DNA from: Pycnococcus provasolii
Taxonomy: Eukaryota; Chlorophyta; Pseudoscourfieldiophyceae; Pseudoscourfieldiales
Length of the DNA: 64,000 nucleotides
Direction: 5' to 3'
NCBI GenBank assembly: GCA_049487715.1
Contig: CP150547.1
Span: forward strand, 558,001-622,000
Under the pieces are notes generated by a model. That model was not told where the DNA came from, searched no databases, and worked only from the letters and a program-made list of their open reading frames with translations. Positions 9,922 to 19,229 of the stretch are shown here, one piece after another. The stretch's first letter is position 1. Each line of letters starts with the position of its first letter. Both the position numbers and the translations under genes were made by a program.

Positions 9922-12216
9922 ATGGCCTTCACCTCTTCTCATAGCAGTGATGTTAGCAGCGAGAATCACAGAATTCGCAGAATCAGCTACAAGTCACTCG
10001 TGCCTGCTGGACCGTCGTCCGCGCCGCGCATATGCCTCGAGCAGTGCAAGTACCCCATCATGCACGTCGTCGCCGCGGCACTCTGCATGGTCGAAACCGC
10101 GGAGGTGCCCGACACGCTCTGGGACCTGTTCTGGTCCGACCTGAGCGTGTCTCCGAACCGCGTCATGAGACTTAAGCCGTACCAGCGCATCAACCACTTC
10201 CCTGGCATGATGGAAATCTGCAGAAAAGCTTCTCTTGCAAGGCACGTCAGGCGAATGAAAGAGGCACTGCCGCGCTACTTTGACTTCACGCCGGAGACTT
10301 TGATCGTCACCTCCGCGAGGTCCACGGAACTTGAGCAGGTGGTGGGAGTCATGAGGAAGCGCGCGGCTGTCGCCGACGCGAACGGCGAGCCTGCGCCGGT
10401 GTTTATAGTCAAGCCAGATGCAGGCGCCATGGGACGAGGCATCTTCCTCGCCAGCTCCGAGAGGGACCTCGACGGTCGGCTGTGCCGCGGCTGCGTCGTG
10501 CAAGAGTATATCCCTCGCCCGCTTCTCATCAACCAGCGCAAGTTCGACCTGCGCCTGTACGTGCTCGTTACGCGCGTCGACCCGCTGCGCGTTTACCTCT
10601 TCTGCGAGGGACTCGCGAGATTCGCCACCGAGCCGTACAACTCCCCCAGCCGAGGCAACCTCGGAAACCAAACCATGCACCTCACAAACTACAGCGTCAA
10701 CAAGCACTCGCAGGGATACCAGAAAGGATCGCAGGGAAACAAGCGCCTGCTGTCTTCCGTCATGGACACGCTCCGCGCGCAGCAAGCCGACACAGGCGAG
10801 CTGTGGCGCAGAATCCAGAAGCTCGTGGTCAAAACGGTGCTGCCCATTCAGCCCACGCTCGCTCACAACTACGTTTCCGTGGCGAAGCGGCCGCACTCCG
10901 CAAGGAGTGCTGCTGCTGCTGCACCTGCGGCTTCGAAAGAGTGGAATCACCAAGGTAACGTGCAGCCTGAGCAGGAGGCGAGCCGCTGCATGGAGATGCT
11001 CGGCCTCGACGTCCTGGTGGATGAGTCGCTTAAGCCTTGGCTGATCGAGGTGAATCACAGCCCGTCGTTCGGGTGCGACGAGGATGTCGACGTGCGGGTG
11101 AAGATGGCCACCCTCACCGCGGCGGTGAAGAGCCTGCAAATCAACGGGAAGGCACGATGCAACTACGAACGCGACGAGCGCAAGGCGCAGGACCTGCGCC
11201 TTTACCGCACAACTGACGCGTTTGGGCGTGTTCGCTCGGGGCGAAGGCGCGGTGGCGCGGCGGCACGAATGGTACCTTCCGAGGACGAGGAGAACGCGAA
11301 CCGTCAGCGTTACGGTGGCGGTGCCAGCAGCCTCGCGAGTTCTGACAGCGCTGACATGGTTCACGGAGGATTTGCCCGCGTCTTCCCGCCTCTTCCAGAC
11401 CGCCTTGAGACGGTGGCATGGGCACAGGCAGCCGCGTCCGCGTCGGCAGACGGCAGCGCGGGACTCGCGGCATGGAACGCACACGAGGATGGCGACGACG
11501 ATGTCGCCGCGGCGTACAGCAGCGAGCTTCATTCCTGCACTCATGGCGGAGACCACCAAAGTCTTCCGGCGTGGATGGCATGCTCGAAGCCGCATGGATG
11601 CGACAGCCTCACGGCGGAATACCGCGAAATTTTGCAGAGCGCAATGCTGCTCTTCGACGTTCCAGGTTGCACGTGCAGCTTTTGCAGGGCACGCACATTC
11701 TGGTTGAGCATGAAGGAGACGAGGGCGATGCTACCAAGGTTTGCCGACGGGCCGAAGGATAATGTGCCTTCTTCTTCGTCGGACGCCAGCAGCCCACCAT
11801 CGAGTAAGCCGCCCACGCCCGCGGGGCCGCCATCGCGGCCGTCGACTGAGCATCGAAAATATTCATCATCATCATCAGTCTCGCGGCCACCGCGTGCTTC
11901 CAGCGCGGGGTCGGCCAACAGCCCTGGTAGGCTGACGTTGTATCCCGAGTACAACGCGTCGCAAATCGGCTCTCGTCCATCTCCGCTTCGCACGCTTCGC
12001 ACCGGCACTGCGGGTGGCACGACCACCCCTTCGCTGCTGCATGGTGGTGTGCGACCGTCGTCGAGGCCATCGTCGAGCAGGACGCGCGGCATTGACACGA
12101 TGTCAGAGGCGGACGAGCAGACGATGAAGACAATCAGCCGCGTTGTGGGGGGCAACTCGCTTGGTGCGTACCGCCGTGTGATGATGAAGCTCGCTCCTCG
12201 CAATCCAGCCTTCTAG
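9922..12216 (+). CDS. Tubulin-tyrosine-ligase-like (TTLL) protein, probable polyglutamylase
   Basis: 764 residues. The first ~430 form a TTL domain, an ATP-grasp amino-acid ligase that adds glutamate (or glycine/tyrosine) to tubulin tails. Visible motifs are RLKPYQRINHFPGM near 82, the ATP-binding FIVKPDAGAMGRGIF near 161, QEYIPRPLLINQRKFDLRLY near 194, TMHLTNYSVNK near 252 and the metal-binding LIEVNHSPSF near 373. HLTNYSVNK and IEVNHSPSF are diagnostic of TTLLs; the set looks most like glutamylases (TTLL4/5/6/13 type), but the exact class is not settled. The C-terminal ~330 residues are low-complexity, Ser/Pro-rich and probably disordered. Start ATG at 9922 follows an AT-rich leader. Together with the dynein gene upstream it suggests an axoneme. 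Convergent with the SPOC gene. Confidence 0.92.
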   Translation: MAFTSSHSSDVSSENHRIRRISYKSLVPAGPSSAPRICLEQCKYPIMHVVAAALCMVETAEVPDTLWDLFWSDLSVSPNRVMRLKPYQRINHFPGMMEICRKASLARHVRRMKEALPRYFDFTPETLIVTSARSTELEQVVGVMRKRAAVADANGEPAPVFIVKPDAGAMGRGIFLASSERDLDGRLCRGCVVQEYIPRPLLINQRKFDLRLYVLVTRVDPLRVYLFCEGLARFATEPYNSPSRGNLGNQTMHLTNYSVNKHSQGYQKGSQGNKRLLSSVMDTLRAQQADTGELWRRIQKLVVKTVLPIQPTLAHNYVSVAKRPHSARSAAAAAPAASKEWNHQGNVQPEQEASRCMEMLGLDVLVDESLKPWLIEVNHSPSFGCDEDVDVRVKMATLTAAVKSLQINGKARCNYERDERKAQDLRLYRTTDAFGRVRSGRRRGGAAARMVPSEDEENANRQRYGGGASSLASSDSADMVHGGFARVFPPLPDRLETVAWAQAAASASADGSAGLAAWNAHEDGDDDVAAAYSSELHSCTHGGDHQSLPAWMACSKPHGCDSLTAEYREILQSAMLLFDVPGCTCSFCRARTFWLSMKETRAMLPRFADGPKDNVPSSSSDASSPPSSKPPTPAGPPSRPSTEHRKYSSSSSVSRPPRASSAGSANSPGRLTLYPEYNASQIGSRPSPLRTLRTGTAGGTTTPSLLHGGVRPSSRPSSSRTRGIDTMSEADEQTMKTISRVVGGNSLGAYRRVMMKLAPRNPAF

Positions 12217-12733
12217 GCAGGCTTTCTTCTAGAAGGCCTCTACCTATTATATATATTATTCTATTTATTTATTTATATTTCTTTACAGTACAAGTAAACT
12301 TTAATCGACCATTAAAAACGCTTTCACCCACCGCAAGTCGAAAAAAAGTGTCTGAAAATGGCGGGCAGGACATGCGCATCATTCTGCAACCTTCGCTTTT
12401 TTTTTTCGTTATAAAAATAATGAAGTTTTGGGTTGACCAATAGTGAACTGAAACATAAAAATGGCGTCGTTATGTACCGACTTAGCAAAAGGTCTGTGCC
12501 CGGAGCGGGATCCAAAAGGGAAAATTTTACAGACCTATTTTCTCGGAAAATTGCAAATGTGGTTCCGAGGATAGTGCAAACCGATCCCAATCTTACGACA
12601 AACTTCCGTAGCATTCGTCTTATGGCGGCGTAATAGATAGATACCCTTGGTATAATGGCGCCCTGTATAAGACCGTTGGACAAAGTAAAGTACATTCAAT
12701 TACTGAATGAGCAATCAACACAATTTGTTTTTT
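12217..12733. other. Convergent intergenic region between TTLL and SPOC genes
   Basis: AT-rich 3' flank (attatatatattattc and TTTA runs around 12245-12290). No gene or RNA recognised. Confidence 0.5.
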
Positions 12734-14230
12734 CTAGCCAGACGACGGGAGCACAGCCCCGTAGACGACTCCTTGCGAGGTTGCGCCAAACACCTCTCGC
12801 ACGCTTTTGTTGCTCGCTGCGAGGAGGAAGACGGAGAAGCCTTCACCAAGATTCGCGACGCCGGCGCGATCTTTTGTCTCCAGGTACGACGAAAGCGCCG
12901 CCGCGCCGTCGCTTTGTGTGCTGTTCTCGTCGTCACGACGAAGCACGTAAACAGCCCTCTTCGTAACGTCCGTGGCATTGTAGCGTCCCAGCGCGTGCTC
13001 GACTCGAACGCGCTGGTCCACGCTGAGCTTGGGCGGCCAAGGTGCGGATGCGGCGCGCGATTCCTTTGACAGTCGATGAGCCACTGCCGTGGCGACGCCC
13101 ATGCCGGCACCGCTTTTCTGCACCTCTCCGCGCCAGATTGGCAATATTTCTGCCGGAGCAGCAGCCTCTTCTTCTATCGCCGTGTTGACGGCGTCGCCCC
13201 CGGGAACAGTGATGGCGTCAACTCGTGGCGTGGACGCCTCCTCGGCGGTGGTGGCTGCCAATTTCAGGGACGTTCGTATGCCCGGCGGCCCGGCCCACGC
13301 CGTGGCGGCAGCGACAAGTTCTTTCAGCGCGGGCGTAGTCCTTGTACTTTTGTCCGCGAGGATGGCACTTGCGAGTGCTTCCGCAAGCGGTGGTGGCGGC
13401 GGATCAGCAATTCCGTACGAGCCAGCTTCAGCCGCTGACTTGACGCGTTCGTTGGCACTCACTGCTTGCGAGCCAGAGGCTAGTTGGTTTGTCCACCTTC
13501 TGAGCGTCGCTGAGGACGCGTCGTTCTCCACCGAAGAGAGCGCCTTTAGGACGTGCAGAGGCGCGATCCGTACGGCGACGTCCATCATGCTCTCGTCCTC
13601 GCACGAGTTGAGTGCGAGAAATGTCGCGAGCTCAGATAAGGTGTCGTGTTTGGATTTGTATGGAAGCAGGTAGGCCATGAGAGCGGGAATGAGAGCGGAC
13701 GACGACGAAGTTGCCAAGGTGGTTAGCTTGGATAGTATGCCGGGCTCAATATTGTGGTGTTGAGTTTTTGCGAGTATTCTGAGAGCGTATGCTAATAATG
13801 GAGAAGTCAGTTGCCTGTTGTTGTTGTTGTTGTTGTTTTGCTGCTGCGACGTTGCTAGTGCCGCCGACGACGAAGTAAGTAAATCGCTCAGAAGGCTTGA
13901 AATGTCTGTCATCGTCGTCATCGTCGCGTTGGAAGATGGTGGTGGTTGTACATCATGCTGCATCTGCAAGCTCATGAGTGTTCGCATGCCAGCCTTGAGT
14001 CTTTGCGTTGAGATCTCAGGTTGAAGATGAAGATGAACAGGAGAGGAGGAGTGCGATACCTGAGCCTGTTTCTTCTTCTTATGATAATTATTATTATTAT
14101 CATCATCATCATCATGAGATAAGGAGAAGTCATCAACGTCAATGTCGTCACGTCGTCGTTTCTGCCCGCCGACGCCGACGCCGCCGACGCCGACGCCGCC
14201 GACGCCGACACCTCCTGTGTTGTCCGCCAT
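12734..14230 (-). CDS. SPOC-domain protein (transcription/RNA-processing factor)
   Basis: 498 residues. The C-terminal third reads as a SPOC domain. It starts at LPIWRGEVQKSGAG near residue 360, passes through KLSVDQRVRVEHALGRY near 400 and ends with KDRAGVANLGEGFSVFLLAA near 452 and GVVYG. SPOC domains bind phosphorylated RNA polymerase II tails or co-repressors; plant relatives include FPA, and TFIIS-M/SPOC proteins. The N-terminus has tandem VGVGG repeats encoded by a GC-rich repeat at 14168-14214. An acidic and Lys-rich stretch follows (RRRDD..DDDDD..KKKK), which may be a nuclear localisation signal, then poly-Asn runs. A helical middle around residues 105-230 could be a CID or TFIIS-like region but I cannot assign it. 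Start ATG at 14230 is the first in frame. Divergent from the FtsH gene. Confidence 0.75.
   Translation of the reverse strand: MADNTGGVGVGGVGVGGVGVGGQKRRRDDIDVDDFSLSHDDDDDNNNNYHKKKKQAQVSHSSSPVHLHLQPEISTQRLKAGMRTLMSLQMQHDVQPPPSSNATMTTMTDISSLLSDLLTSSSAALATSQQQNNNNNNNRQLTSPLLAYALRILAKTQHHNIEPGILSKLTTLATSSSSALIPALMAYLLPYKSKHDTLSELATFLALNSCEDESMMDVAVRIAPLHVLKALSSVENDASSATLRRWTNQLASGSQAVSANERVKSAAEAGSYGIADPPPPPLAEALASAILADKSTRTTPALKELVAAATAWAGPPGIRTSLKLAATTAEEASTPRVDAITVPGGDAVNTAIEEEAAAPAEILPIWRGEVQKSGAGMGVATAVAHRLSKESRAASAPWPPKLSVDQRVRVEHALGRYNATDVTKRAVYVLRRDDENSTQSDGAAALSSYLETKDRAGVANLGEGFSVFLLAASNKSVREVFGATSQGVVYGAVLPSSG
14168..14214. repeat. Tandem gacgccgacgccgcc repeat at SPOC N-terminus
   Basis: Three copies of a 15-bp unit plus a partial, coding for VGVGG repeats on the minus strand. 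Confidence 0.8.
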
Positions 14231-15124
14231 ATATAGACGAGGGAATCCACAACGTCTGAGGCAAAGAAACCCCTAAAGGTATTCTTCTCTCAATCCAACC
14301 CCTAATTAAAAGCGATTCCACCGTCTCTTGTTTTCTCTCTTGTTTTTCCCTCCCAGTCCCGGCGAAACCAACCCCCAACCAATCGCCCAAAATTCCTCCC
14401 TGCTTCTGAAACCCTGCTTCACGAGTCTTCATCGCTCGTCTTCATCGCTCGCCTTGTTGATGAGCTTCGTATGAGCCTTTGAACCGAGGAAGCCCTTGAA
14501 TGCTCTTATGTAAATGTCGATGAGAGCCACAACGTACCACAACACGTAAAGGTTTAACAAACCCCGACCAACCACACCAACCACCAGACCAACCACACCA
14601 ACCACCAGACCAACCACCAATCACACCAACCACCAGACCAACCACACCCGACCAAAAGAACGGACCAAAAAGGAACAAAACAAAACAAAACAACTGCACC
14701 AAACCAAACCAAACCAAACCAAACCAAACCACCAAACAAGTCCCAAGACGGATCCCCAAACACTTCCCAAAACAACTAAAACTAAATTGTAAAACCCCAC
14801 ACAACCAAACGTCCCCGAATAACCAACCCACAACCAAACGTCCAAACCCAACTTCCTGACCTACGCAGCACGACTGACTGATCCCTGAACGATCCCTGAT
14901 GAGGTATCCCCCCTGGGGCCTGAGACGAGAAGATATCTCTCCCCTCCCCGGCTGCCCGGGGCCGAGGGGATTGATTTGCATCTGTGGCTCCAGAGCGACC
15001 ACCAAGAGCTGTGAGCCACAGAACAACACAGAACAAGGCCCTCCTGCCCACGCGTTCCCCCTGGCCCCCTCCCCCTCCCCTCCCATCACTTCCCTTCATT
15101 CTCACTCTCCTCCATCAACCAACC
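14231..15124. other. Divergent promoter region with A/C-only tracts
   Basis: About 890 nt upstream of both the SPOC and FtsH genes. Between about 14555 and 14870 the plus strand is almost free of G. It contains accaccagaccaaccacacc repeats (14567-14647), caaaa repeats (14673-14692) and six to seven ccaaa units (14699-14731). Open frames seen across it on the minus strand (Trp/Gly/Val-rich) are artefacts of this composition. The last 100 nt before FtsH are pyrimidine-rich. Confidence 0.6.
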
Positions 15125-17230
15125 ATGGTGGCCGCCTCCTTGAAGTTGAAGCTTTCTCCCATGGCGCGATCCCTAAGGAACGGGGCACTCCCCACTCCTC
15201 GACGCATCGCGCGACTCGTGAAGTCCTCGGGATCTTTGAAGGCGTCTTCGTCCTCGGTGCCCGCCTTGTCGAAGCGATCCGTACTGACCGCCGCCCCACT
15301 CGCTGGCGTCCTCGCCACACTCGCAGCCTCTCAGCCGGCTCTCGCCGCGGACGAAAAAGCCAACGACCCAGGCGTCGCGTCGTCGCGCATGTCCTACAGC
15401 CGATTCCTCGAGTACCTCGACATGGATCGCGTCAAGAAGGTGGACCTGTACGAAAACGGAACCATCGCCATCGTCGAGGCGGTCTCCCCCGAGCTGGGAA
15501 ACCGCGTGCAGCGCGTTCGCGTGCAGCTCCCTGGAACCTCGCAGGAACTCCTGCAGAAGTTCCGCGAGAAGAAGGTGGACTTCGCCGCGCACACGCAGCA
15601 GGAGGATGGAGGCACCGTCTTCCTCAACCTCCTCGGAAACCTCGCCTTCCCGCTCCTCCTCGTCGGTGGACTGTTCCTGCTCTCGCGCCGATCGCAGGGT
15701 GGCGGTGGCGGAGGCGGCATGGGAGGTCCAGGTGGAAACAACCCGCTCGCGTTCGGAAAGAGCAAGGCGAAGTTCCAGATGGAGCCCAACACCGGCGTGA
15801 CGTTCGACGACGTGGCGGGCGTGCAGGAGGCGAAGAACGACTTCATGGAGGTTGTGGACTTCCTCAAGCGTCCCGAGCGATTCACCGCCGTGGGTGCGCG
15901 CATCCCCAAGGGCGTGCTCCTCGTCGGACCGCCGGGTACGGGTAAGACGCTCCTCGCCAAGGCGATCGCCGGCGAGGCTGGCGTGCCCTTCTTCAGCATC
16001 TCCGGCTCCGAGTTCGTCGAGATGTTCGTCGGTGTCGGCGCGTCGCGCGTTCGCGACCTCTTCAAGAAGGCGAAGGAGAATGCGCCGTGCATCGTGTTCG
16101 TCGACGAGATTGACGCCGTCGGACGCCAGCGTGGCACGGGCATCGGAGGAGGAAACGACGAGCGCGAGCAGACGCTCAACCAGCTGCTGACGGAGATGGA
16201 TGGCTTCGAGGGAAACACGGGCGTCATCGTCGTGGCGGCAACCAACCGCGCGGATATCCTCGACGCCGCTCTGCTGCGACCTGGACGCTTCGACCGCCAG
16301 GTGTCGGTCGACGTTCCCGATGTCAAGGGACGCATGGAAATTCTCAAGGTGCACGCAAAAAATAAGACGTTCGACGAGGACGTTGACATCGAGAACATCG
16401 CACAGCGCACCCCCGGCTTCAGCGGTGCCGACCTCGCCAACCTGCTCAACGAGTCGGCCATCCTCACGGGACGTCGCAAGAAGACGGGCATCTCCTTTAA
16501 GGAGATTGACGACTCGATCGATCGCATCGTCGCGGGCATGGAGGGAACGCCGATGACGGACGGACGCAGCAAGAGCCTCGTCGCCTACCACGAGGTTGGC
16601 CACGCCATCTGCGGAACGCTCACGCCGGGACACGATCCCGTGCAGAAGGTGACGCTCATCCCCCGTGGACAGGCGCGTGGCCTGACATGGTTCATACCCG
16701 GCGAGGATCCGTCGCTCATATCGAAGAGCCAGCTGTTCGCACGCATCGTCGGCGCGCTCGGAGGACGTGCGGCTGAGGAGGTTGTATTTGGCGAGGCGGA
16801 GGTGACAACGGGTGCGTCGTCGGACCTGAACATGGTGACGAACATTGCGAAGCAGATGGTGACCGTGTTCGGCATGTCCGACATCGGCCAGTACAGCCTG
16901 CAGGATGCCGGCGCACAAAGCGGAGACATGATCATGCGCATGATGTCGCGCAACAGCGCGTCGGAGAAGCTGCTGAAGGATATCGACGCAAACGTGATGA
17001 AGATCAGCAACGAGGCGTACGATGTTGCGCTCAAGCAGATGCGCGACAACCGCGAGGCGATTGACAAGATCGTCGAGGTGCTTCTCGAGAAGGAGACGAT
17101 CAGCGGAAAGGAGTTCCGCGAGATCCTGAGCGAGTACACCACCATCCCGGAGGAGAACCGCGTTGCGGCGCAGGCACAGGAGCACCTCGACGAGGTGAAG
17201 CAGCGTGATGCGGAGCCACAGGTGGCATAA
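15125..17230 (+). CDS. FTSH2: Thylakoid ATP-dependent zinc metalloprotease FtsH, type B (FtsH2/VAR2-like)
   Basis: 701 residues. A membrane AAA+ protease that removes photodamaged D1 in photosystem II repair, working in thylakoids as a hetero-hexamer with type A FtsH5-like subunits. The N-terminus is a bipartite transit peptide: a Ser/Arg-rich stroma-targeting part, then a hydrophobic segment ending ASQPALA before ADE (about residue 76), typical of thylakoid-lumen export. One transmembrane helix follows near 174-193 ([18 protein letters not shown]), then a Gly-rich linker. Walker A is GPPGTGKT near 268, Walker [17 protein letters not shown], the second region of homology ATNRADILD, and the zinc site HEVGH near 489. 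The sequence [22 protein letters not shown] matches type B (FtsH2/8) rather than type A. I chose the ATG at 15125 (ccATGG) because upstream in-frame residues are proline-rich leader translation and would bury the transit peptide. No intron. Confidence 0.95.
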   Translation: MVAASLKLKLSPMARSLRNGALPTPRRIARLVKSSGSLKASSSSVPALSKRSVLTAAPLAGVLATLAASQPALAADEKANDPGVASSRMSYSRFLEYLDMDRVKKVDLYENGTIAIVEAVSPELGNRVQRVRVQLPGTSQELLQKFREKKVDFAAHTQQEDGGTVFLNLLGNLAFPLLLVGGLFLLSRRSQGGGGGGGMGGPGGNNPLAFGKSKAKFQMEPNTGVTFDDVAGVQEAKNDFMEVVDFLKRPERFTAVGARIPKGVLLVGPPGTGKTLLAKAIAGEAGVPFFSISGSEFVEMFVGVGASRVRDLFKKAKENAPCIVFVDEIDAVGRQRGTGIGGGNDEREQTLNQLLTEMDGFEGNTGVIVVAATNRADILDAALLRPGRFDRQVSVDVPDVKGRMEILKVHAKNKTFDEDVDIENIAQRTPGFSGADLANLLNESAILTGRRKKTGISFKEIDDSIDRIVAGMEGTPMTDGRSKSLVAYHEVGHAICGTLTPGHDPVQKVTLIPRGQARGLTWFIPGEDPSLISKSQLFARIVGALGGRAAEEVVFGEAEVTTGASSDLNMVTNIAKQMVTVFGMSDIGQYSLQDAGAQSGDMIMRMMSRNSASEKLLKDIDANVMKISNEAYDVALKQMRDNREAIDKIVEVLLEKETISGKEFREILSEYTTIPEENRVAAQAQEHLDEVKQRDAEPQVA

Positions 17231-17462
17231 GCGCACAGCATCCATCTTTGACTTGAAGCAAAAAAAGAATAGAAAACTACTTTGGGGTGTTTAACAGATT
17301 GTAGGGTAATAAAAGATTCCAAAGAAACTTTCTTACAAAAATTGTTTTATTTTGCTGCATCTCCCAAAAAAAACACAAACGTGCACGCTCTTGTTTGCTT
17401 TGCGTTATTGTTCCTGAGTGTGTAGTATTATGTGAATTTTGTCGTTCCATCAGCACACCACC

Positions 17463-18086
17463 TTAGTGCAGATTCGATACATCCGTTTTGTATCCGTCAG
17501 ATATACCTGACGATGTGGTGGTGAGTTGCTCTTGCCGTTTTGGTGACGTGATGGAACGTCGCGTATCAGCTGATGCCACCCTGGAAACTGCACTCGCGGC
17601 GAGACGTGCTGACGTGAGCACAGGCGCGTTGATTCTCGCCATCACGCTGTCAGCCCGCGCTTCGATGTCCGCCATATAACGCTCTTGAGCTGCCTTGGCA
17701 TCGTTTGCGAGCTGACGAGCTATTCTCTCAGCCTCCGGAGTTGCCGCTGGATCCTTGATTACGCGTGCCTTCGCCTTGTAAATGCGCTCCTTGTGTTCGT
17801 CGTCGAGGTCACCGAGTCCCTCGAGCACCTGCTCGAGAGCCACCTCGTCGGACATGACATGTCCGTCAAGTTCCATAGCATCTTGCTGAACCTCCTGGAC
17901 TCTTCCGTGAACGTTGCGCCACTGACCAGCATTAAAGCACTTCAGATGATTCCACACGTGTCCCGTGTATCCCGTGCCTCCGTAGTGGAATGCTGTTGCA
18001 ATCTTCACGGAACCCTGCGGTATGTGCTTGTCGCAGTGTTTGCACACGGCGTGGTCGCTCTTCGCAAGGGCGACGCAGAACGGCAT
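17463..18086 (-). CDS. PARP-type zinc-finger protein
   Basis: 207 residues. The N-terminal ~55 residues form a short PARP-type (zf-PARP) DNA-nick-binding zinc finger. It begins VALAKSDHAVCKHC, with the CxxC pair near residues 15-18, followed by GSVKIA and the HLKC (HxxC) pair near 47-50. The rest is an acidic, helical segment rich in Glu/Ala with no ADP-ribosyltransferase domain, so this is not a PARP enzyme itself. Stand-alone zf-PARP proteins of this size exist in fungi and algae; function unknown, possibly binding of DNA breaks. The start at 18086 precedes the domain directly. Convergent with FtsH (232 nt apart) and divergent from the next gene. Confidence 0.7.
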   Translation of the reverse strand: MPFCVALAKSDHAVCKHCDKHIPQGSVKIATAFHYGGTGYTGHVWNHLKCFNAGQWRNVHGRVQEVQQDAMELDGHVMSDEVALEQVLEGLGDLDDEHKERIYKAKARVIKDPAATPEAERIARQLANDAKAAQERYMADIEARADSVMARINAPVLTSARLAASAVSRVASADTRRSITSPKRQEQLTTTSSGISDGYKTDVSNLH

Positions 18087-18429
18087 GACGATGAATGGCG
18101 GAAGCCAATAACAAAGACGATAAATATGGGGCTGGGGCAGGTGCGCTCGAATCTACAAGTTTTTGGGCGGCCCTTTTGCGTTACGGCCCCTCGCCTCAAA
18201 GGCATGCGATTAGGTCCAGAATGTCCCTGACACCGGTCGGCATTATGGAGATAACCGAGATTTTCCCCTTTTTTACCTTTTTCCCCATATCTTTCGTCTA
18301 TCTTCTGTTTTTCTTCGTCGTGCTTCGTCATTCACTCGCTCGCTTGATTTGTTTCTTGCTGTGTGTGTCGTCGTAAACGTGCTCTCGTAGTAGGCTATCT
18401 TATCGCATACTTCATACACAAGCCTGTCA
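18087..18429. other. Divergent intergenic region
   Basis: 343 nt between the zinc-finger gene (minus) and a small plus-strand gene. T-rich stretch at 18255-18320. No specific element recognised. Confidence 0.4.
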
Positions 18430-18984
18430 ATGATGCTCGCGGCCGTCTCTTCTTCTCTTCAGCGCTGCGGTCGTACCACTACTGTTCTACCGCAGCCCGT
18501 CATCCTCAGGAGGATGATCACGACAACCTCTTCCTCCAATAACGAACATACGTGGATGGGCGTCACCAGTGCCCCGACAACGAGAGGAGAAAACAACGAC
18601 GATTCGTCATGGGAAGCGCCGTGCTGGGACGAAAAGAAAAAGCAAGCACGTGGTGCGTCGTCGTCGCGAACAACATACCGTCCAGCTGTGCACTCCGTGC
18701 GCGAGGCGAACAGTAGGCAGCGTGAGGCGGAGCTGGCGGCGTGGTCGCAGGGTGGATTGCGCCACCAGGGTTTCGCCGCGACGACGAAGTTCAGGCCGTC
18801 GTCCATGGAGGACATACATAACAGCCGAGTCTTCGAACGACTGTGCCCACAGGTCCCAGATGTTCGTACGACGACGACGCCCATCCAAGTCGCCAGCAGC
18901 AAGTTCTCGCCTCCACCACGACACTTTGATAAAAATGCGGCGGCGGCAGTGACGAGTCAACTGCACAAGAAAAAGACGATGTGA
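18430..18984 (+). CDS. Hypothetical protein with possible mitochondrial presequence
   Basis: 184 residues, no family recognised. The first ~35 residues lack acidic residues, are rich in Arg/Ser/Thr/Leu and end at LRRMITTTSSS, as in a mitochondrial targeting presequence. The middle is low-complexity and charged; the C-terminus is Lys-rich. Small mitochondrial ribosomal or complex proteins look like this, but nothing ties it to one. On the opposite strand a frame (18607-19056) begins with a hydrophobic 20-residue stretch but then turns Arg-rich and overlaps this gene. I prefer the plus-strand reading because it fits the alternating gene order and lies between two minus-strand genes. Confidence 0.4.
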   Translation: MMLAAVSSSLQRCGRTTTVLPQPVILRRMITTTSSSNNEHTWMGVTSAPTTRGENNDDSSWEAPCWDEKKKQARGASSSRTTYRPAVHSVREANSRQREAELAAWSQGGLRHQGFAATTKFRPSSMEDIHNSRVFERLCPQVPDVRTTTTPIQVASSKFSPPPRHFDKNAAAAVTSQLHKKKTM

Positions 18985-19229
18985 CTTGCCGCCAAGCATC
19001 AGCATCGGCAGCACGACGGCGCAAACAAAAATAACCAACAACAACCAATTCTTCATGATCGGTCGTCGTGCGTATTTTTTGTTCTTTTTGAGTCCCGATT
19101 GGGATGTATTTTTGAAGAAGTGTGTGTGAGTAAACAGATAGATACTAGCTCAGCAGCATTAGCAAGAAGTAGTAACAAAAACCAAAATCTATCTATGTCA
19201 ATGAGACAATGAGTCAATCAACCAACCAA

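Noticed and set aside
9994-11595. 533-codon minus-strand frame opposite TTLL
   Set aside because: Antisense shadow with Arg/Val/His bias; the plus strand has diagnostic TTLL motifs.
14442-15089. Minus-strand Gly/Trp/Val-rich frames upstream of FtsH
   Set aside because: Produced by the A/C-rich repeat tract; pure low-complexity peptides.
15173-17245. 690-codon minus-strand frame opposite FtsH
   Set aside because: Antisense shadow; no domain, and it covers the conserved FtsH reading frame exactly.
18607-19056. Minus-strand frame starting with a hydrophobic segment (MKNWLLLVIFVCAVV)
   Set aside because: Only the first 25 residues look protein-like and the rest is Arg-rich antisense to the plus-strand frame. 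A very short one-TM gene here cannot be excluded but is unsupported.
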